Shown: positions 1-8,324 of the stretch, piece after piece | How positions within the stretch are numbered: position 1 is the first letter of the stretch | How the letters are laid out: every line of letters begins with the position of its first letter | Origin: Gemmatimonas sp. | GTDB taxonomy: Bacteria; Gemmatimonadota; Gemmatimonadetes; Gemmatimonadales; Gemmatimonadaceae | Direction: 5' to 3' | DNA: 64,000 bases | NCBI GenBank assembly: GCA_011390935.1 | Contig: JAABRL010000001.1 | Span: 1 to 64,000 of the forward strand | Position numbers and translations under genes: made by a program | The notes under the pieces: generated by a model | The model's input: only the letters and a program-made list of their open reading frames with translations | Database searches by the model: none | Told to the model about the DNA's origin: nothing

Positions 1-83
1 AGCGCCACGACGTGGTGCCGCTGTGCGAGCAGCACCGCGTTGGAGAGGCCCACATACCCGGCGCCAACGACTGTGATCTGCAT
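1..83 (-). CDS. ugd: UDP-glucose 6-dehydrogenase, N-terminal fragment
   Basis: Only the first 27 codons are in the window; the gene runs off the left edge. They begin MQITVVGAGYVGLSN and continue with a residue pattern typical of the start of Ugd-type nucleotide-sugar dehydrogenases, with the Rossmann GxGYVGL dinucleotide-binding loop at residues 8-13. The family oxidises UDP-glucose to UDP-glucuronate in the cytoplasm for capsule, exopolysaccharide or lipid modification. It starts 8 bp after the stop of the glycosyltransferase gene on the same strand, so the two probably share a transcript. GDP-mannose dehydrogenase is the main alternative, because the catalytic domain is not visible. Confidence 0.72.
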   Translation of the reverse strand, partial: MQITVVGAGYVGLSNAVLLAQRHHVVA

Positions 84-91
84 GCCGGTGC

Positions 92-1276
92 TCACTGCCG
101 CAGCGCCGAGCGGTAGTCGTCGAACAGCGTGTCCCATACACTCGACCAGCCACGACGCAGGGCTTCGGCGCGGCCCGCGTTTGCAAGGCGCGCGCGCAGC
201 GACGGATCGTCGAGCAGCGTGCGAACGGCCGACGTGATCGCGCTCGGTGATTGCACGTCCACGGGCATCGCGGTGCCCGTGTGGGCAAACTCGGTGGTTG
301 GGCCGTCGTGATGCGACACGACGGCGAGCCCCGAGGCCATGGCTTCGAGCACCACGTTCCCGAAGGTCTCCGTGGTGGACGGAAAGAGGAACACGTCAGC
401 CGAGGCGTAGGCTTCCGCGAGCGCGGCGCCCTCGCGCCGTCCGGCGAAGACCACGCCTTCGGGGGCCTCGGCCCGCAGTCGCGTCTCCGCGGGTCCGTCA
501 CCGACGACGAGGAAGCGCACGCGCGACGGCTCGGCCGCCAGCAACGGCGCCATGGCGGCGATGGCGGTGTCGATGCCCTTCTCAGGCGCGAGACGCCCCA
601 CATAGGCCACGAGACAGGTGTCGGGCCCGCAGCCGAGGGACGCGCGCAGCGCCTCGGAGCGGTGGGACGGCGAGAACCGCGTGGTGTCGATGCCACGTCC
701 CCACACGCGCACGCCGTGGAATCCGCGCTCGGTGAGTTCGTTGGCTACGATGCGCGTGGGGGCGTACGTGTGCCGCCCGCCATTGTGGAACCAGCGCAGC
801 GATGGCCACGAGATGGTGTCGAGGGCCTGCAGGCGATAGTGACGCAGGTAGGCCGTGAAGTGCGTGTGATACGACGTCACGAGCGGCAAGCCGAGTGAGC
901 GCGCCGCGCGACGACCGGAGAGCCCCACACCGAATGGCGTCGCGAGGTGCACGAGCGACGGACGAAACTGCTCGAGCAGTCGAACCGCGCGACTCGGGGA
1001 GGGGGTGGACATGCGCAGCTGCGGATAGGCCCAGAAGGCGCGGCTCGGCCAGCGCGTCACGCCCGGTGTCGTGTCACCGGCGTCGGCGTCTTCCGGTGTG
1101 ATGACCATGGTCTCGATGCCACGGGCGTGGCATTCCGTGACCAACCGGTCGAGCGTGCGGGCCACGCCGTTGACTTGCGGGACCCAGGTGTCGGTGAAGA
1201 GAGCGAGTCGTTGCAGTGGCGTGTCGAGCGGTCGCGTGCGAACCGAGGCGTCGTGCGGTGTGGCCGTCAGCGGCAT
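92..1276 (-). CDS. GT4-family glycosyltransferase (mannosyltransferase-like)
   Basis: A cytoplasmic or membrane-associated GT-B glycosyltransferase of 394 aa that transfers a sugar from a nucleotide donor, probably in lipid or polysaccharide assembly. The N-terminal acceptor domain has the strand LALFTDTWVPQVNGVAR (residues 24-40), typical of the MgtA/PimB-like alpha-mannosyltransferase group. The C-terminal donor domain has VGRLAPEKGID (226-236) and the EX7E motif with E303 and E311 in ETFGNVVLE. I chose the ATG at 1276 because it overlaps the stop of the upstream PAP2 gene by 10 bp. A longer open frame reaching 1588 lies inside that gene and looks spurious. The sugar donor and acceptor are unknown. 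Confidence 0.88.
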   Translation of the reverse strand: MPLTATPHDASVRTRPLDTPLQRLALFTDTWVPQVNGVARTLDRLVTECHARGIETMVITPEDADAGDTTPGVTRWPSRAFWAYPQLRMSTPSPSRAVRLLEQFRPSLVHLATPFGVGLSGRRAARSLGLPLVTSYHTHFTAYLRHYRLQALDTISWPSLRWFHNGGRHTYAPTRIVANELTERGFHGVRVWGRGIDTTRFSPSHRSEALRASLGCGPDTCLVAYVGRLAPEKGIDTAIAAMAPLLAAEPSRVRFLVVGDGPAETRLRAEAPEGVVFAGRREGAALAEAYASADVFLFPSTTETFGNVVLEAMASGLAVVSHHDGPTTEFAHTGTAMPVDVQSPSAITSAVRTLLDDPSLRARLANAGRAEALRRGWSSVWDTLFDDYRSALRQ

Positions 1277-1851
1277 GCCAGCACCAGCAATCCGGTGCCC
1301 ATGGCCAGCGCCTGGCCAGCGATCACGTCGCCCGGGTAGTGGACCCCGAGTCGCACGCGACTGAAGCCCACGAGCACGGCGAGTACGAGCATCGGCATGG
1401 CGACCGATGGCACGGCGAGACTGTAGGCGAAGGCTACCGACATCGCAGCGCATGAATGGCCCGACGGAAACGAAAACTCGTCCGGGGCCGCCACATGCCA
1501 GTGCAATCCTTCGCGAACGGCGGGACGCGGACGCGTGGTGTGCCGCTTGGCGACTTGCACAAGCAGATGTGACAGCAGCAGCGTCCACGCCGCGAGCACG
1601 GCGCCGTCATGCCACGCCCCCTGCGCGGTGAAGAGCGGGATCAGCACCAGGAGAATCGCGATCGTGGCGCCACCGAGGTGCGTCAGTCCCGTCCACCAGA
1701 GGCGTGAGTGCAGGCGCGCGTTTTGCGCGAGCAACAGCCACTGGTACAGCGCACGATCGTGCGAGTCGAGCCGAGCGAGCAGAGGCACCATGGGAGCCGA
1801 TCCGTCCGTGGGTGACACCGCACGCGGAAGGGTACCCCGAGCGGCATGCAC
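1267..1851 (-). CDS. PAP2-family membrane phosphatase
   Basis: An integral membrane phosphatase of 194 aa. The type 2 phosphatidic acid phosphatase signature is complete: K102-x5-RP (KRHTTRPRP), PSGHS at 129-133 and SRVRLGVHYPGD at 164-175. Several hydrophobic helices lie between the motifs. Members dephosphorylate lipid phosphates such as undecaprenyl pyrophosphate or phosphatidylglycerol phosphate on the periplasmic side. It is the first gene of a PAP2-glycosyltransferase-ugd group, which makes a polyprenyl phosphate substrate attractive but unproven. The start given is a GTG. An in-frame ATG at 1791 would remove 20 residues and leave all motifs intact, and it may be the true start. Confidence 0.85.
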   Translation of the reverse strand: MHAARGTLPRAVSPTDGSAPMVPLLARLDSHDRALYQWLLLAQNARLHSRLWWTGLTHLGGATIAILLVLIPLFTAQGAWHDGAVLAAWTLLLSHLLVQVAKRHTTRPRPAVREGLHWHVAAPDEFSFPSGHSCAAMSVAFAYSLAVPSVAMPMLVLAVLVGFSRVRLGVHYPGDVIAGQALAMGTGLLVLACR

Positions 1852-1993
1852 GGAGAATGCGTGTGTCGTGCCACGACGCGTCCCGGATCTCGTCGCCGAT
1901 ACGTCACGGTTCAGGGCTCAACTCGTCCCACCTGGTGATGCTGCGCGTGACCTGATTGTCGTGCAATCGTGATGTGTCGCGCGGCCGAGTGAC

Positions 1994-4366
1994 CTACTGC
2001 AGGCGAAAGAGCCAGCTCAGTTTGGTGAAGAATACGTCGCTCGTGCGGCGCAACCGGTCGGGGCCGAGCGGCTGATCGGCACGCAGCAGATCGCCGTAGC
2101 CGGCGTACAGCACTGTGCCCGGCGTTGGCAGCCATGACAGGAGTACGTCAATGCGAGCCGTCTGTCGCTGGAATGCGGTCGCGGGGCGCAGCGATCCGTC
2201 GCTCGACGCGAGATACACCGGCAGCTCCGTGCGCGTGTCGTCGCGCAGGTCATCCTGTTCGAGTACCGTGTGCTCGGCGATGACGCGCACGAAGGTGATG
2301 CGCGTGATCTGATACTCGGCGCGTAGTCGCTTGGTGTTGCGCAGCTGTACGCGCGTGCCATCACTCCACCGCTTGAACTCGTCCTGATTGAAGGTGAGGC
2401 CGAGTCGTAGCTGTTCGGTCGGTCGGAGGTTGAGTGTGCCGGACAGATTGCCGATGCGTGCCGAACTCCACTCGGGGAAGTTCTCGTCGCGGCCAAGAAT
2501 GGCCACCCCGTTGAATGAGAAGCGGCGGAACTCCGGTGTGCCCACCGACATCACCCAGTCAACATTCGGCAGGCGCGGCGTGCCGGCGTAGCGTGTGGTG
2601 TCCACACCGCCGTCGTTTCGGGGGACCAGCAATCGATAGTTGGTGTAGAGCGATGGATCGTAGCCGAACTGTTCGAGCAGCAGCTGCCCGCCGAACTGCC
2701 AACCGCCACGGAAGCGTGTGTTGCTGCGCAGATGCAGTTGTATGTCCTGCGCACTCTGGCGGCGCACGATGTCGGTGTACTGCCAACGGCCCAGCATGTA
2801 CACCTCGGGCACGAATGCTTCGACGAGCGCGCCCGGGGCGCCGAAGCGGGTGTAGCGGTGCGTGGCCTGCAGGTTGGAGATGCCGGGGCGGGCAATGAAT
2901 CCGGCTTGGGCGTCGAAGTCGGGGCTGATGCCATTGAAGGCGTAGCGCGCGTAGAAGCGCTGGCTCGTGACGTTGGCCGAGAGGTCCCACAGTGGAGCGC
3001 GTTCGGTGGCGCCATCGTCGCCGGTGAAGCTGCCGGCCACCTGTCCCTGTGCACTGAACATGCCTCGGGCGAACCGACCATCCACGCCGAGCACCCGATT
3101 CCACCGATTGCCGTCGATCTTGTCGGTGTAGACCACGCCCATGCGACTGTTGCTGGCGACGTCGCGCTGCAGGCGCACGATGTTGAAGAACGGCGACTCG
3201 CGACCGGTTGCTGACGCCTCGCGACTGTCGATGGCGGAGAGCACGCCGATGTCGAAGCCACCGTGCTTCCCGGTCAGCTTGGTGGCCGCCATGGGCTGCA
3301 CGATGCGGCGCGTGTAGATGAGTCGATTGGGCGCCGTGAATTGCTCCTGACTCTCCAGAAAGAACGGCCGACGTTCGGCAAAGAAGATCGCAACGCGCGG
3401 GTCGTACGCGAACTGCGTGGCGTCGGCCTCCACCTGCGAGAAGTCGGGGTTGGCAGTGCCGGCGAGTGTGAGGTTGCTGGTGATGCCCCAGCGGGCGCTG
3501 CCGCCGATGTCGGGGCGCGCGCTGGCGTAGTTCCACGCGTTCCCATCGGGCGCCCGACTGCCGAACGCGTTGGCGGTGACGGTGGGAATGAGGTCGACCG
3601 TGAGTCCGCGACGCAGTTCGCGCAGGCCGGTGAGCATGCCGGCTTGTGCGAGAAAGCTGGCCCGCGCGCGCGACGCCGGCACCCAACTCTGTTCATGTCC
3701 GGTGGCCTGTACGGTGCGCACCACATGCAGTTGCCACTGCTGTTCATCGCCGGCGCGATAGCGCAGACTCTTGAACGGAATTGCGATTTCGACGTCGTAC
3801 CCCTGTTCGGTGAGGCGCCCCTTGCTCTGCCACACATAGTCGGGCGCGAGGTCCGCCGTCTCGCGGGAGCGGGGGGTACCACCGCCGAAGCCGCCGCCGG
3901 TGGCTGCACCGGTCTCCGTGAGCACGCCGTCGGACTGGATGCCGAACGGATTCACCCCAAAGACGAGCGCCTGCCGACCGTCGTTGTAGGTGCCGAGGAA
4001 GAACTGAATATTGTCGTCCTGCGCGATGCGGTCGCGATCGGCCAACGTCGCGCGCACGGAGCCGCTCGGCGCAAACGCGCGCACCGCAATGTGCAGCGCG
4101 GTGGGCGAATACCAGATGCGCACTTCCGTGCTGTCGGCGGCAGCGACGCCGTCGTTGGGGAAGTACTGCGAGAATCCGGTGAGCACGGCGGCGTCACGCC
4201 AGGCGGGGTCGTCGAGCAGTCCGTCTACCGTGACGGTTGCCTCGAGGCGCGGGGTGATGACGGTGGTGTGGCCACAGCGTCCGTCGAATACCGGGCCAGG
4301 TGGGGGAGGAGTGGCCGTCGCAGGGGCTCCCGCAAGTGCAGCACAGAGGAGCTGAGCGACGGCCAC
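1994..4366 (-). CDS. DUF5916 outer-membrane protein with CBM9-like N-terminal domain
   Basis: A secreted protein of about 790 aa. After a short hydrophobic leader (VAVAQLLCAALAGAPATA), the region to about residue 200 resembles a family 9-like carbohydrate-binding fold (VDGLLDDPAWRDA, ALHIAVRAF, QDDNIQFFLGT). A long aromatic-rich region follows, consistent with an outer-membrane beta-barrel of the DUF5916 type, with the marker PDFSQVEADATQF and FFAERRPFFLES. The chain ends LSWLFRLQ. I chose the GTG at 4366, four bases past the stop of the upstream barrel-protein gene. The longer frame to 4522 sits inside that gene. The molecular function of DUF5916 proteins is unknown; a role in polymer uptake is an inference from the fold. 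Confidence 0.8.
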   Translation of the reverse strand: MAVAQLLCAALAGAPATATPPPPGPVFDGRCGHTTVITPRLEATVTVDGLLDDPAWRDAAVLTGFSQYFPNDGVAAADSTEVRIWYSPTALHIAVRAFAPSGSVRATLADRDRIAQDDNIQFFLGTYNDGRQALVFGVNPFGIQSDGVLTETGAATGGGFGGGTPRSRETADLAPDYVWQSKGRLTEQGYDVEIAIPFKSLRYRAGDEQQWQLHVVRTVQATGHEQSWVPASRARASFLAQAGMLTGLRELRRGLTVDLIPTVTANAFGSRAPDGNAWNYASARPDIGGSARWGITSNLTLAGTANPDFSQVEADATQFAYDPRVAIFFAERRPFFLESQEQFTAPNRLIYTRRIVQPMAATKLTGKHGGFDIGVLSAIDSREASATGRESPFFNIVRLQRDVASNSRMGVVYTDKIDGNRWNRVLGVDGRFARGMFSAQGQVAGSFTGDDGATERAPLWDLSANVTSQRFYARYAFNGISPDFDAQAGFIARPGISNLQATHRYTRFGAPGALVEAFVPEVYMLGRWQYTDIVRRQSAQDIQLHLRSNTRFRGGWQFGGQLLLEQFGYDPSLYTNYRLLVPRNDGGVDTTRYAGTPRLPNVDWVMSVGTPEFRRFSFNGVAILGRDENFPEWSSARIGNLSGTLNLRPTEQLRLGLTFNQDEFKRWSDGTRVQLRNTKRLRAEYQITRITFVRVIAEHTVLEQDDLRDDTRTELPVYLASSDGSLRPATAFQRQTARIDVLLSWLPTPGTVLYAGYGDLLRADQPLGPDRLRRTSDVFFTKLSWLFRLQ

Positions 4367-4370
4367 GCGA

Positions 4371-4937
4371 TCAGAAGCCCCAGCCGATGGCCAAGCGCAG
4401 GCTTGGCAGAATCGTTCGGAAGGTGTCGCTCTCGGTGGTGAAGAACAATCGCGACGCGCCGAGACCGGCCACGAGGGAGAGGCGCTCCTCGGGTCCCACG
4501 AGCCACTGGCGTTCGGCGCCAAAGCCGATCGACATGGCCGTGCTCGTTTCGTCCGTTTCGTCGGCGCTCATGGACACGACGCCCAGGGACGCGGATACGG
4601 CGACACCGTCAAAGGCGCGGCCGCTGAGGTAGTAGCGTGCCCGCCCTTCGACCGTGAGGTAGTTGGCCTTGCTGAGGTCGAAGGAGGCAACGGAGAGGCC
4701 AAGCGAGACGCTGGGCGCCACACGCTGCTCGAAATCGGCGCTGATGTTGCCAAGGAAGACCAGCAGCAGCGGGTTGATGGAGACGATGCGGCTGTACGGG
4801 ACCGGGGGCAACTCGGCAGCGCCGCCAAGGGTCTGGGCGGCGGCGGGCGCGGCGGTCAGCGTGACGCCAAGCGCGGCGAAGGTCGCGAGGCGACGAATCG
4901 AGGCGCGGAGTCGGAAGCGGCGTGAAAGAGTCGGCAT
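4371..4937 (-). CDS. small outer-membrane beta-barrel-like protein, hypothetical
   Basis: A 188-aa protein with a clear Sec signal peptide (arginine-rich N-terminus, then FAALGVTLTAAPAAAQ near residues 21-36). The mature part has alternating strands (VSLGLSVASFDLSK, LTVEGRARYYLSG, VAVSASLGVVSM) and ends in an aromatic residue (LAIGWGF), both typical of small outer-membrane barrels. I do not recognise a named family. It is the first gene of a two-gene unit with the DUF5916 protein, whose start lies 4 bp beyond its stop, so the two may work together at the outer membrane. A TACTTT hexamer lies 10 nt upstream of the ATG on the coding strand. Confidence 0.72.
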   Translation of the reverse strand: MPTLSRRFRLRASIRRLATFAALGVTLTAAPAAAQTLGGAAELPPVPYSRIVSINPLLLVFLGNISADFEQRVAPSVSLGLSVASFDLSKANYLTVEGRARYYLSGRAFDGVAVSASLGVVSMSADETDETSTAMSIGFGAERQWLVGPEERLSLVAGLGASRLFFTTESDTFRTILPSLRLAIGWGF

Positions 4938-5051
4938 GATCGCGGGAAAAGTAGTGTGTCGGTCGTCCCGCCGCCGGATGCGTCGGGGCTGGCGCTGCGA
5001 TCCGTTCGTGGACTTCTTGCAGCATGTTCGTCCGTACACCGAAAGTGCGCC

Positions 5052-5636
5052 ATGGGTGACAGGCCGCCCGAGACATCGCCCCCCGCCTCCCCGCGCGGCT
5101 GGCGTCGCTGGCTCACGTGGTCGAACGTGCTGCTGGCGGCGATTCTCGCGTGGTCCGCGCCACGCTTGCTGCCGCACGTCGGAGCGCTCGTGGGAGTCTC
5201 GGAGCGCGCGGCGCGTCAGCCAACGTATGCGGTGCAGACCCGGGACGGGCGGGTGCTCACGGCAGACAGTCTGCGGGGGCGCGTGGTGTTGGTGAATGTC
5301 TGGGCGACGTGGTGTGCGCCCTGTCGCGTGGAAATGCCGGCGCTGCAGCAGCTCGCCGATGCGTATGCCGCCGACAGCGTGGTCGTGCTCGGTCTGTCGG
5401 TGGATCGCGGACCGGCCGCCGACGTGGACGCGTTTCTGGCAGAACGGGAGATCACCTACCCGGTGGCCATCGTCGATGATCGTACGGTCGCCGCATTTGG
5501 TGGTGTGCGTGGTTATCCCACCAGTCTGCTGCTCGACCGCGACGGCATCGTGCGGCACTCGGTCGTTGGGCCCATCGGTCCGCTCACACTCAGGCCTGCG
5601 CTGCGACGGCTGCTGGCGGACACGCTGCGGCCGTGA
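5052..5636 (+). CDS. TlpA-like membrane-anchored thioredoxin-fold protein
   Basis: A protein of 194 aa with one N-terminal membrane segment (about residues 20-40) and a periplasmic thioredoxin fold. The active site is WATWCAPC, and a cis-proline lies in VRGYPTSLLLD. TlpA/ResA-type proteins reduce disulphides outside the cytoplasm, often in cytochrome c maturation or copper-site assembly. The multiheme complex III genes at the far end of the window would need such activity, but the link is only circumstantial. I chose the ATG at 5052, after which the charged region and anchor follow naturally. The frame stays open upstream to 4956. The stop overlaps the next start by one base (TGATG), so it heads an operon. 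Confidence 0.86.
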   Translation: MGDRPPETSPPASPRGWRRWLTWSNVLLAAILAWSAPRLLPHVGALVGVSERAARQPTYAVQTRDGRVLTADSLRGRVVLVNVWATWCAPCRVEMPALQQLADAYAADSVVVLGLSVDRGPAADVDAFLAEREITYPVAIVDDRTVAAFGGVRGYPTSLLLDRDGIVRHSVVGPIGPLTLRPALRRLLADTLRP

Positions 5637-6346
5637 TGGTTGCCGCGAGCCCGAGGCCCCACGATCGCGATGGTGATGAGTCGCCCTGGCGACGACTCAC
5701 GCTGCTCGCGGTCGCGGTGTTGGTGCTCGTGCTGATCGCGAGCGCCGATTCGCTGCATGGGCTGCTGGTGTCGCTCACCGATCGTGCCACACCGCTCATG
5801 CAATCGCGGCCGACACTGGGCGCGGTGCTGTTCGTGCTCGTGTCGGCGCTGTCCGCGATGGTTGCGTTCTTCTCGAGTGCCGTGCTCGTTCCGGTGGCCG
5901 TGCAGGTGTGGGGGACGTGGGGCACCATCGCACTGTTGTGGCTCGGCTGGATCGTGGGCGGCATTCTGGCGTATACGATTGCGCGCACCGCAGGACGGCC
6001 GATGGTGGCACGGCTCATGAACGCCGAGCTACTCGCGCGCTATGAGGCACGTGTTTCGGATCACGCACCGTGGGGACTGGTGCTGCTCTTTCAACTCGGC
6101 CTCCCGTCGGAGATTCCCGGCTACCTGCTCGGCCTCGCGCGGTATGCTCCGCATCGCTACTTGCTGGCGCTCGCCATCGCTGAGCTGCCGTGGGCCATTG
6201 TGACGGTGCTGCTCGGCAACACCTTGATGGAGCGTCGCGTGCCCGTGCTGATCGCGCTCGGCGCGCTTGCCGCCGCGTTGAGCGGTTTGGCGCTCGTGGC
6301 GCTCAACCGCCGCCTTCGCGCGGCTGACGCGCGGAAGCGCGCATGA
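5636..6346 (+). CDS. VTT/TVP38-family membrane protein (DedA superfamily)
   Basis: A 236-aa polytopic inner-membrane protein with hydrophobic helices at roughly 22-42, 62-105, 135-165 and 180-225. The central region GWIVGGILAYTIARTAGRP and the later LFQLGLPSEIPGYLLGL match the VTT (SNARE-associated, TVP38/TMEM64) layout, in which two re-entrant segments face each other. Relatives act in phospholipid scrambling or polyprenyl-phosphate recycling, but the substrate here is unknown. It overlaps the thioredoxin-like gene by 1 bp and the methyltransferase gene by 4 bp (ATGA). A GTG three bases upstream is an equally usable start. Confidence 0.78.
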   Translation: MVAASPRPHDRDGDESPWRRLTLLAVAVLVLVLIASADSLHGLLVSLTDRATPLMQSRPTLGAVLFVLVSALSAMVAFFSSAVLVPVAVQVWGTWGTIALLWLGWIVGGILAYTIARTAGRPMVARLMNAELLARYEARVSDHAPWGLVLLFQLGLPSEIPGYLLGLARYAPHRYLLALAIAELPWAIVTVLLGNTLMERRVPVLIALGALAAALSGLALVALNRRLRAADARKRA

Positions 6347-7440
6347 CGGTCGTCACGCCTTCGGCGCGGTTGCTCGCCGACGAGTTGCAGGTGGATACAG
6401 GCGCGGTCGTGGTGTATCTGCATCCGTCGTCCCCGCATGCGGTGCTCTCGGTGGCGCGCTCCGGCAAACCGTCCTCGGTGTGGGCCGTGCATCGGCGGCT
6501 CCCAATCGTGCAGGCGATCGCGGGGGACGCAGCGCGCGAGTCGCTCGCGACCGTCTCCGTATCGCACGCGCACGGTCGCATGGGGGTACCCAGCGATGTA
6601 CAGGCCGATCTCGTGGTCATCGAAGTGCCGGTGGAGAAGGCGGCGGCGCATCTGCTGCTGCACGATGCGGCGCTGCTGCTTCGCACCGGTGGTCGATGCG
6701 TACTCGCTGGTGGTACGACCGAGGGGATCAAGCCGGCGGTGCGAGTGCTGGAGTCGATTTTCGGGAATATGCGCACGCTCGCGGTGGGCGGCGGGCATCG
6801 TGTGGTGGAGGCACGGCGTGGCGCAACGGTGGCGTTCGATTCGGTACAGTCGCTCGTTGCGCCCTATCATGAGCCCGAGGCGTTTCGCGAGGACTCGTAT
6901 CTCGTGGCAGGGCTGCCGACTCGCGTATTCACGCGCCCCGGGGTGTTCTCGTGGGACCATCTCGACGAGGCCTCGGCGCTGCTGGCAGAGTCGATGACCG
7001 TGCCGGCGGACGGCCACGTGCTCGATCTGGGCTGTGGCGCGGGCGTGCTGGGGGCGGCGGTGGCGGCGCGTGCGCCGAGAGTCGACATCACGCTGGTGGA
7101 TGCGGACTGTGAGGCCGTGCGTTGTGCGCGCCAGACGATGACCGCGACGGGGCATGGCGTGTGGCGGGCGCTGGCCAGCGATGTGACCAGTGCGGTGGCG
7201 GATTCGCGCTTCGATCTGGTGGTGAGCAACCCACCGTTTCACACGGGCAAGTCTACTGATTTGCAGCTGCCGCGTCGGTTCATCGCCGAGTCGCACGCGG
7301 TGCTGCGTGCTGGGGGCCGGTTGCAGCTCGTGGCCAATCGCACGCTCCCGTACGAAGCCGAACTCGAGCGGGTGTTCGGCAATCGACGCACCGTACACGA
7401 CGGCGCGCGATTCAAGGTGCTCGAGGCGATTCGGCGCTAG
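6343..7440 (+). CDS. RsmC/RlmG-like class I rRNA methyltransferase
   Basis: A 365-aa SAM-dependent methyltransferase with two halves. The C-terminal half has the SAM loop VLDLGCGAGVLGAA (about residues 226-239), the acidic residue TLVDAD and the catalytic SNPPFHTGK motif (about 295). NPPF is typical of N2-guanine methyltransferases of the RsmC/RlmG family. The N-terminal half resembles a degenerate methyltransferase domain, as in those enzymes. The likely target is a 16S or 23S rRNA guanine, though the position cannot be read from sequence. The gene overlaps the preceding membrane-protein gene by ATGA and converges on the pseudouridine synthase gene with only 17 bp between the stops. Confidence 0.82.
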   Translation: MTVVTPSARLLADELQVDTGAVVVYLHPSSPHAVLSVARSGKPSSVWAVHRRLPIVQAIAGDAARESLATVSVSHAHGRMGVPSDVQADLVVIEVPVEKAAAHLLLHDAALLLRTGGRCVLAGGTTEGIKPAVRVLESIFGNMRTLAVGGGHRVVEARRGATVAFDSVQSLVAPYHEPEAFREDSYLVAGLPTRVFTRPGVFSWDHLDEASALLAESMTVPADGHVLDLGCGAGVLGAAVAARAPRVDITLVDADCEAVRCARQTMTATGHGVWRALASDVTSAVADSRFDLVVSNPPFHTGKSTDLQLPRRFIAESHAVLRAGGRLQLVANRTLPYEAELERVFGNRRTVHDGARFKVLEAIRR

Positions 7441-7457
7441 CTGGTGGCTGCGAGCCG

Positions 7458-8210
7458 TCAGCGCTGCGCGGCGCGGGCCACACGGACGGCCTCGTCGAGT
7501 TGCTCCCGCTCGTCGTCGCTGAGCAGGCGCCACGCCCCCTCGGCCAGCGAACCGAGGGTGATCGGCCCCATGGCCTCGCGGTGCAGCGCCACGACGTGAT
7601 TGCCCACGGCGGCGAACATGCGGCGTACCTGGTGGTATCGCCCCTCGCTGATCGTGAGCGCCGCTTCACGCTCGCCGAGTGGTTCGAAGATGGCGGGGCG
7701 AAGCGGGGTGCGCTCGCCATCGAGCAGCAGCGTCCCCTCCGCCAATCGCGCGGCTTCGTGGCCCTGCAGCGGTGACGCGAGCGTCGCCCGGTAGCGCTTG
7801 GGCAGGTGCGACTTCGGGGACGTGAGGCGGTGCAGGAGCGGGCCGTCGTCGGTGAGCAGCAGGAGGCCGGTGGTGTCCTTGTCGAGGCGACCAACGGGCG
7901 CGACCACGGGGGAGCGCAGGCGGAGGCGAGGGGGCAGCAGATCGTACACCAGCGGCGCCGCGTCGCTGGTGGAGCACACCAGGCCGGCCGGCTTGTGCAG
8001 GAGGAACACGCTCCCGGGGGGGGCATCCAGCGGCTGGCCGTCTACCCGGATCAGGTCGTGCGGGGAAGTGGCGAGCGTGTCGGTCTCCCGGAGTGTCGCA
8101 CCATCGGCGCTGGTAACGCGCCCGAACGCAAACATCGGCTCGACCTCGCGTCGGGTGCCGTAGCCGAGGAGCATGAGGTACTTGGGGAGCAGCAGCGGGG
8201 CGGGTGACAT
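7458..8210 (-). CDS. RsuA/RluB/RluE/RluF-family pseudouridine synthase
   Basis: A 250-aa enzyme that isomerises uridine to pseudouridine in rRNA. A short S4-like RNA-binding segment lies at the N-terminus (PKYLMLLGYGTRREVEPMF), followed by the catalytic domain. The catalytic aspartate is in GRLDKDTTGLLLLTDDG (about residues 115-131), and the C-terminal GRYHQVRRMFAAVGNHV block is diagnostic of the RsuA branch. Which rRNA position is modified is uncertain. I chose the ATG at 8210: the frame runs on to 8867 but overlaps the divergent peptidase gene and loses family similarity. On the coding strand TATCTT ends exactly 6 nt before this ATG, suggesting a leaderless transcript. Confidence 0.88.
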   Translation of the reverse strand: MSPAPLLLPKYLMLLGYGTRREVEPMFAFGRVTSADGATLRETDTLATSPHDLIRVDGQPLDAPPGSVFLLHKPAGLVCSTSDAAPLVYDLLPPRLRLRSPVVAPVGRLDKDTTGLLLLTDDGPLLHRLTSPKSHLPKRYRATLASPLQGHEAARLAEGTLLLDGERTPLRPAIFEPLGEREAALTISEGRYHQVRRMFAAVGNHVVALHREAMGPITLGSLAEGAWRLLSDDEREQLDEAVRVARAAQR

Positions 8211-8216
8211 GGAGGC

Positions 8217-8222
8217 AAGATA
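8217..8222 (-). promoter_or_regulatory. putative -10 hexamer for a leaderless pseudouridine synthase mRNA
   Basis: TATCTT on the minus strand lies 6 nt (GCCTCC) before the ATG of the pseudouridine synthase gene. At this distance transcription would begin at or next to the start codon. No clear -35 box and no Shine-Dalgarno sequence is visible. The same spacing recurs upstream of deoC, speA and the GH38 gene. Confidence 0.45.
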
Positions 8223-8324
8223 CTGGCGAGGGGCGAGGACCAGCACTCGCGGCGTCCGGGACGTAAACTGAGGGGTGCCGCTGGCACGCCGTGTTTTCTT
8301 GTTCCCAGTCCTTTTCCCGCCGCC

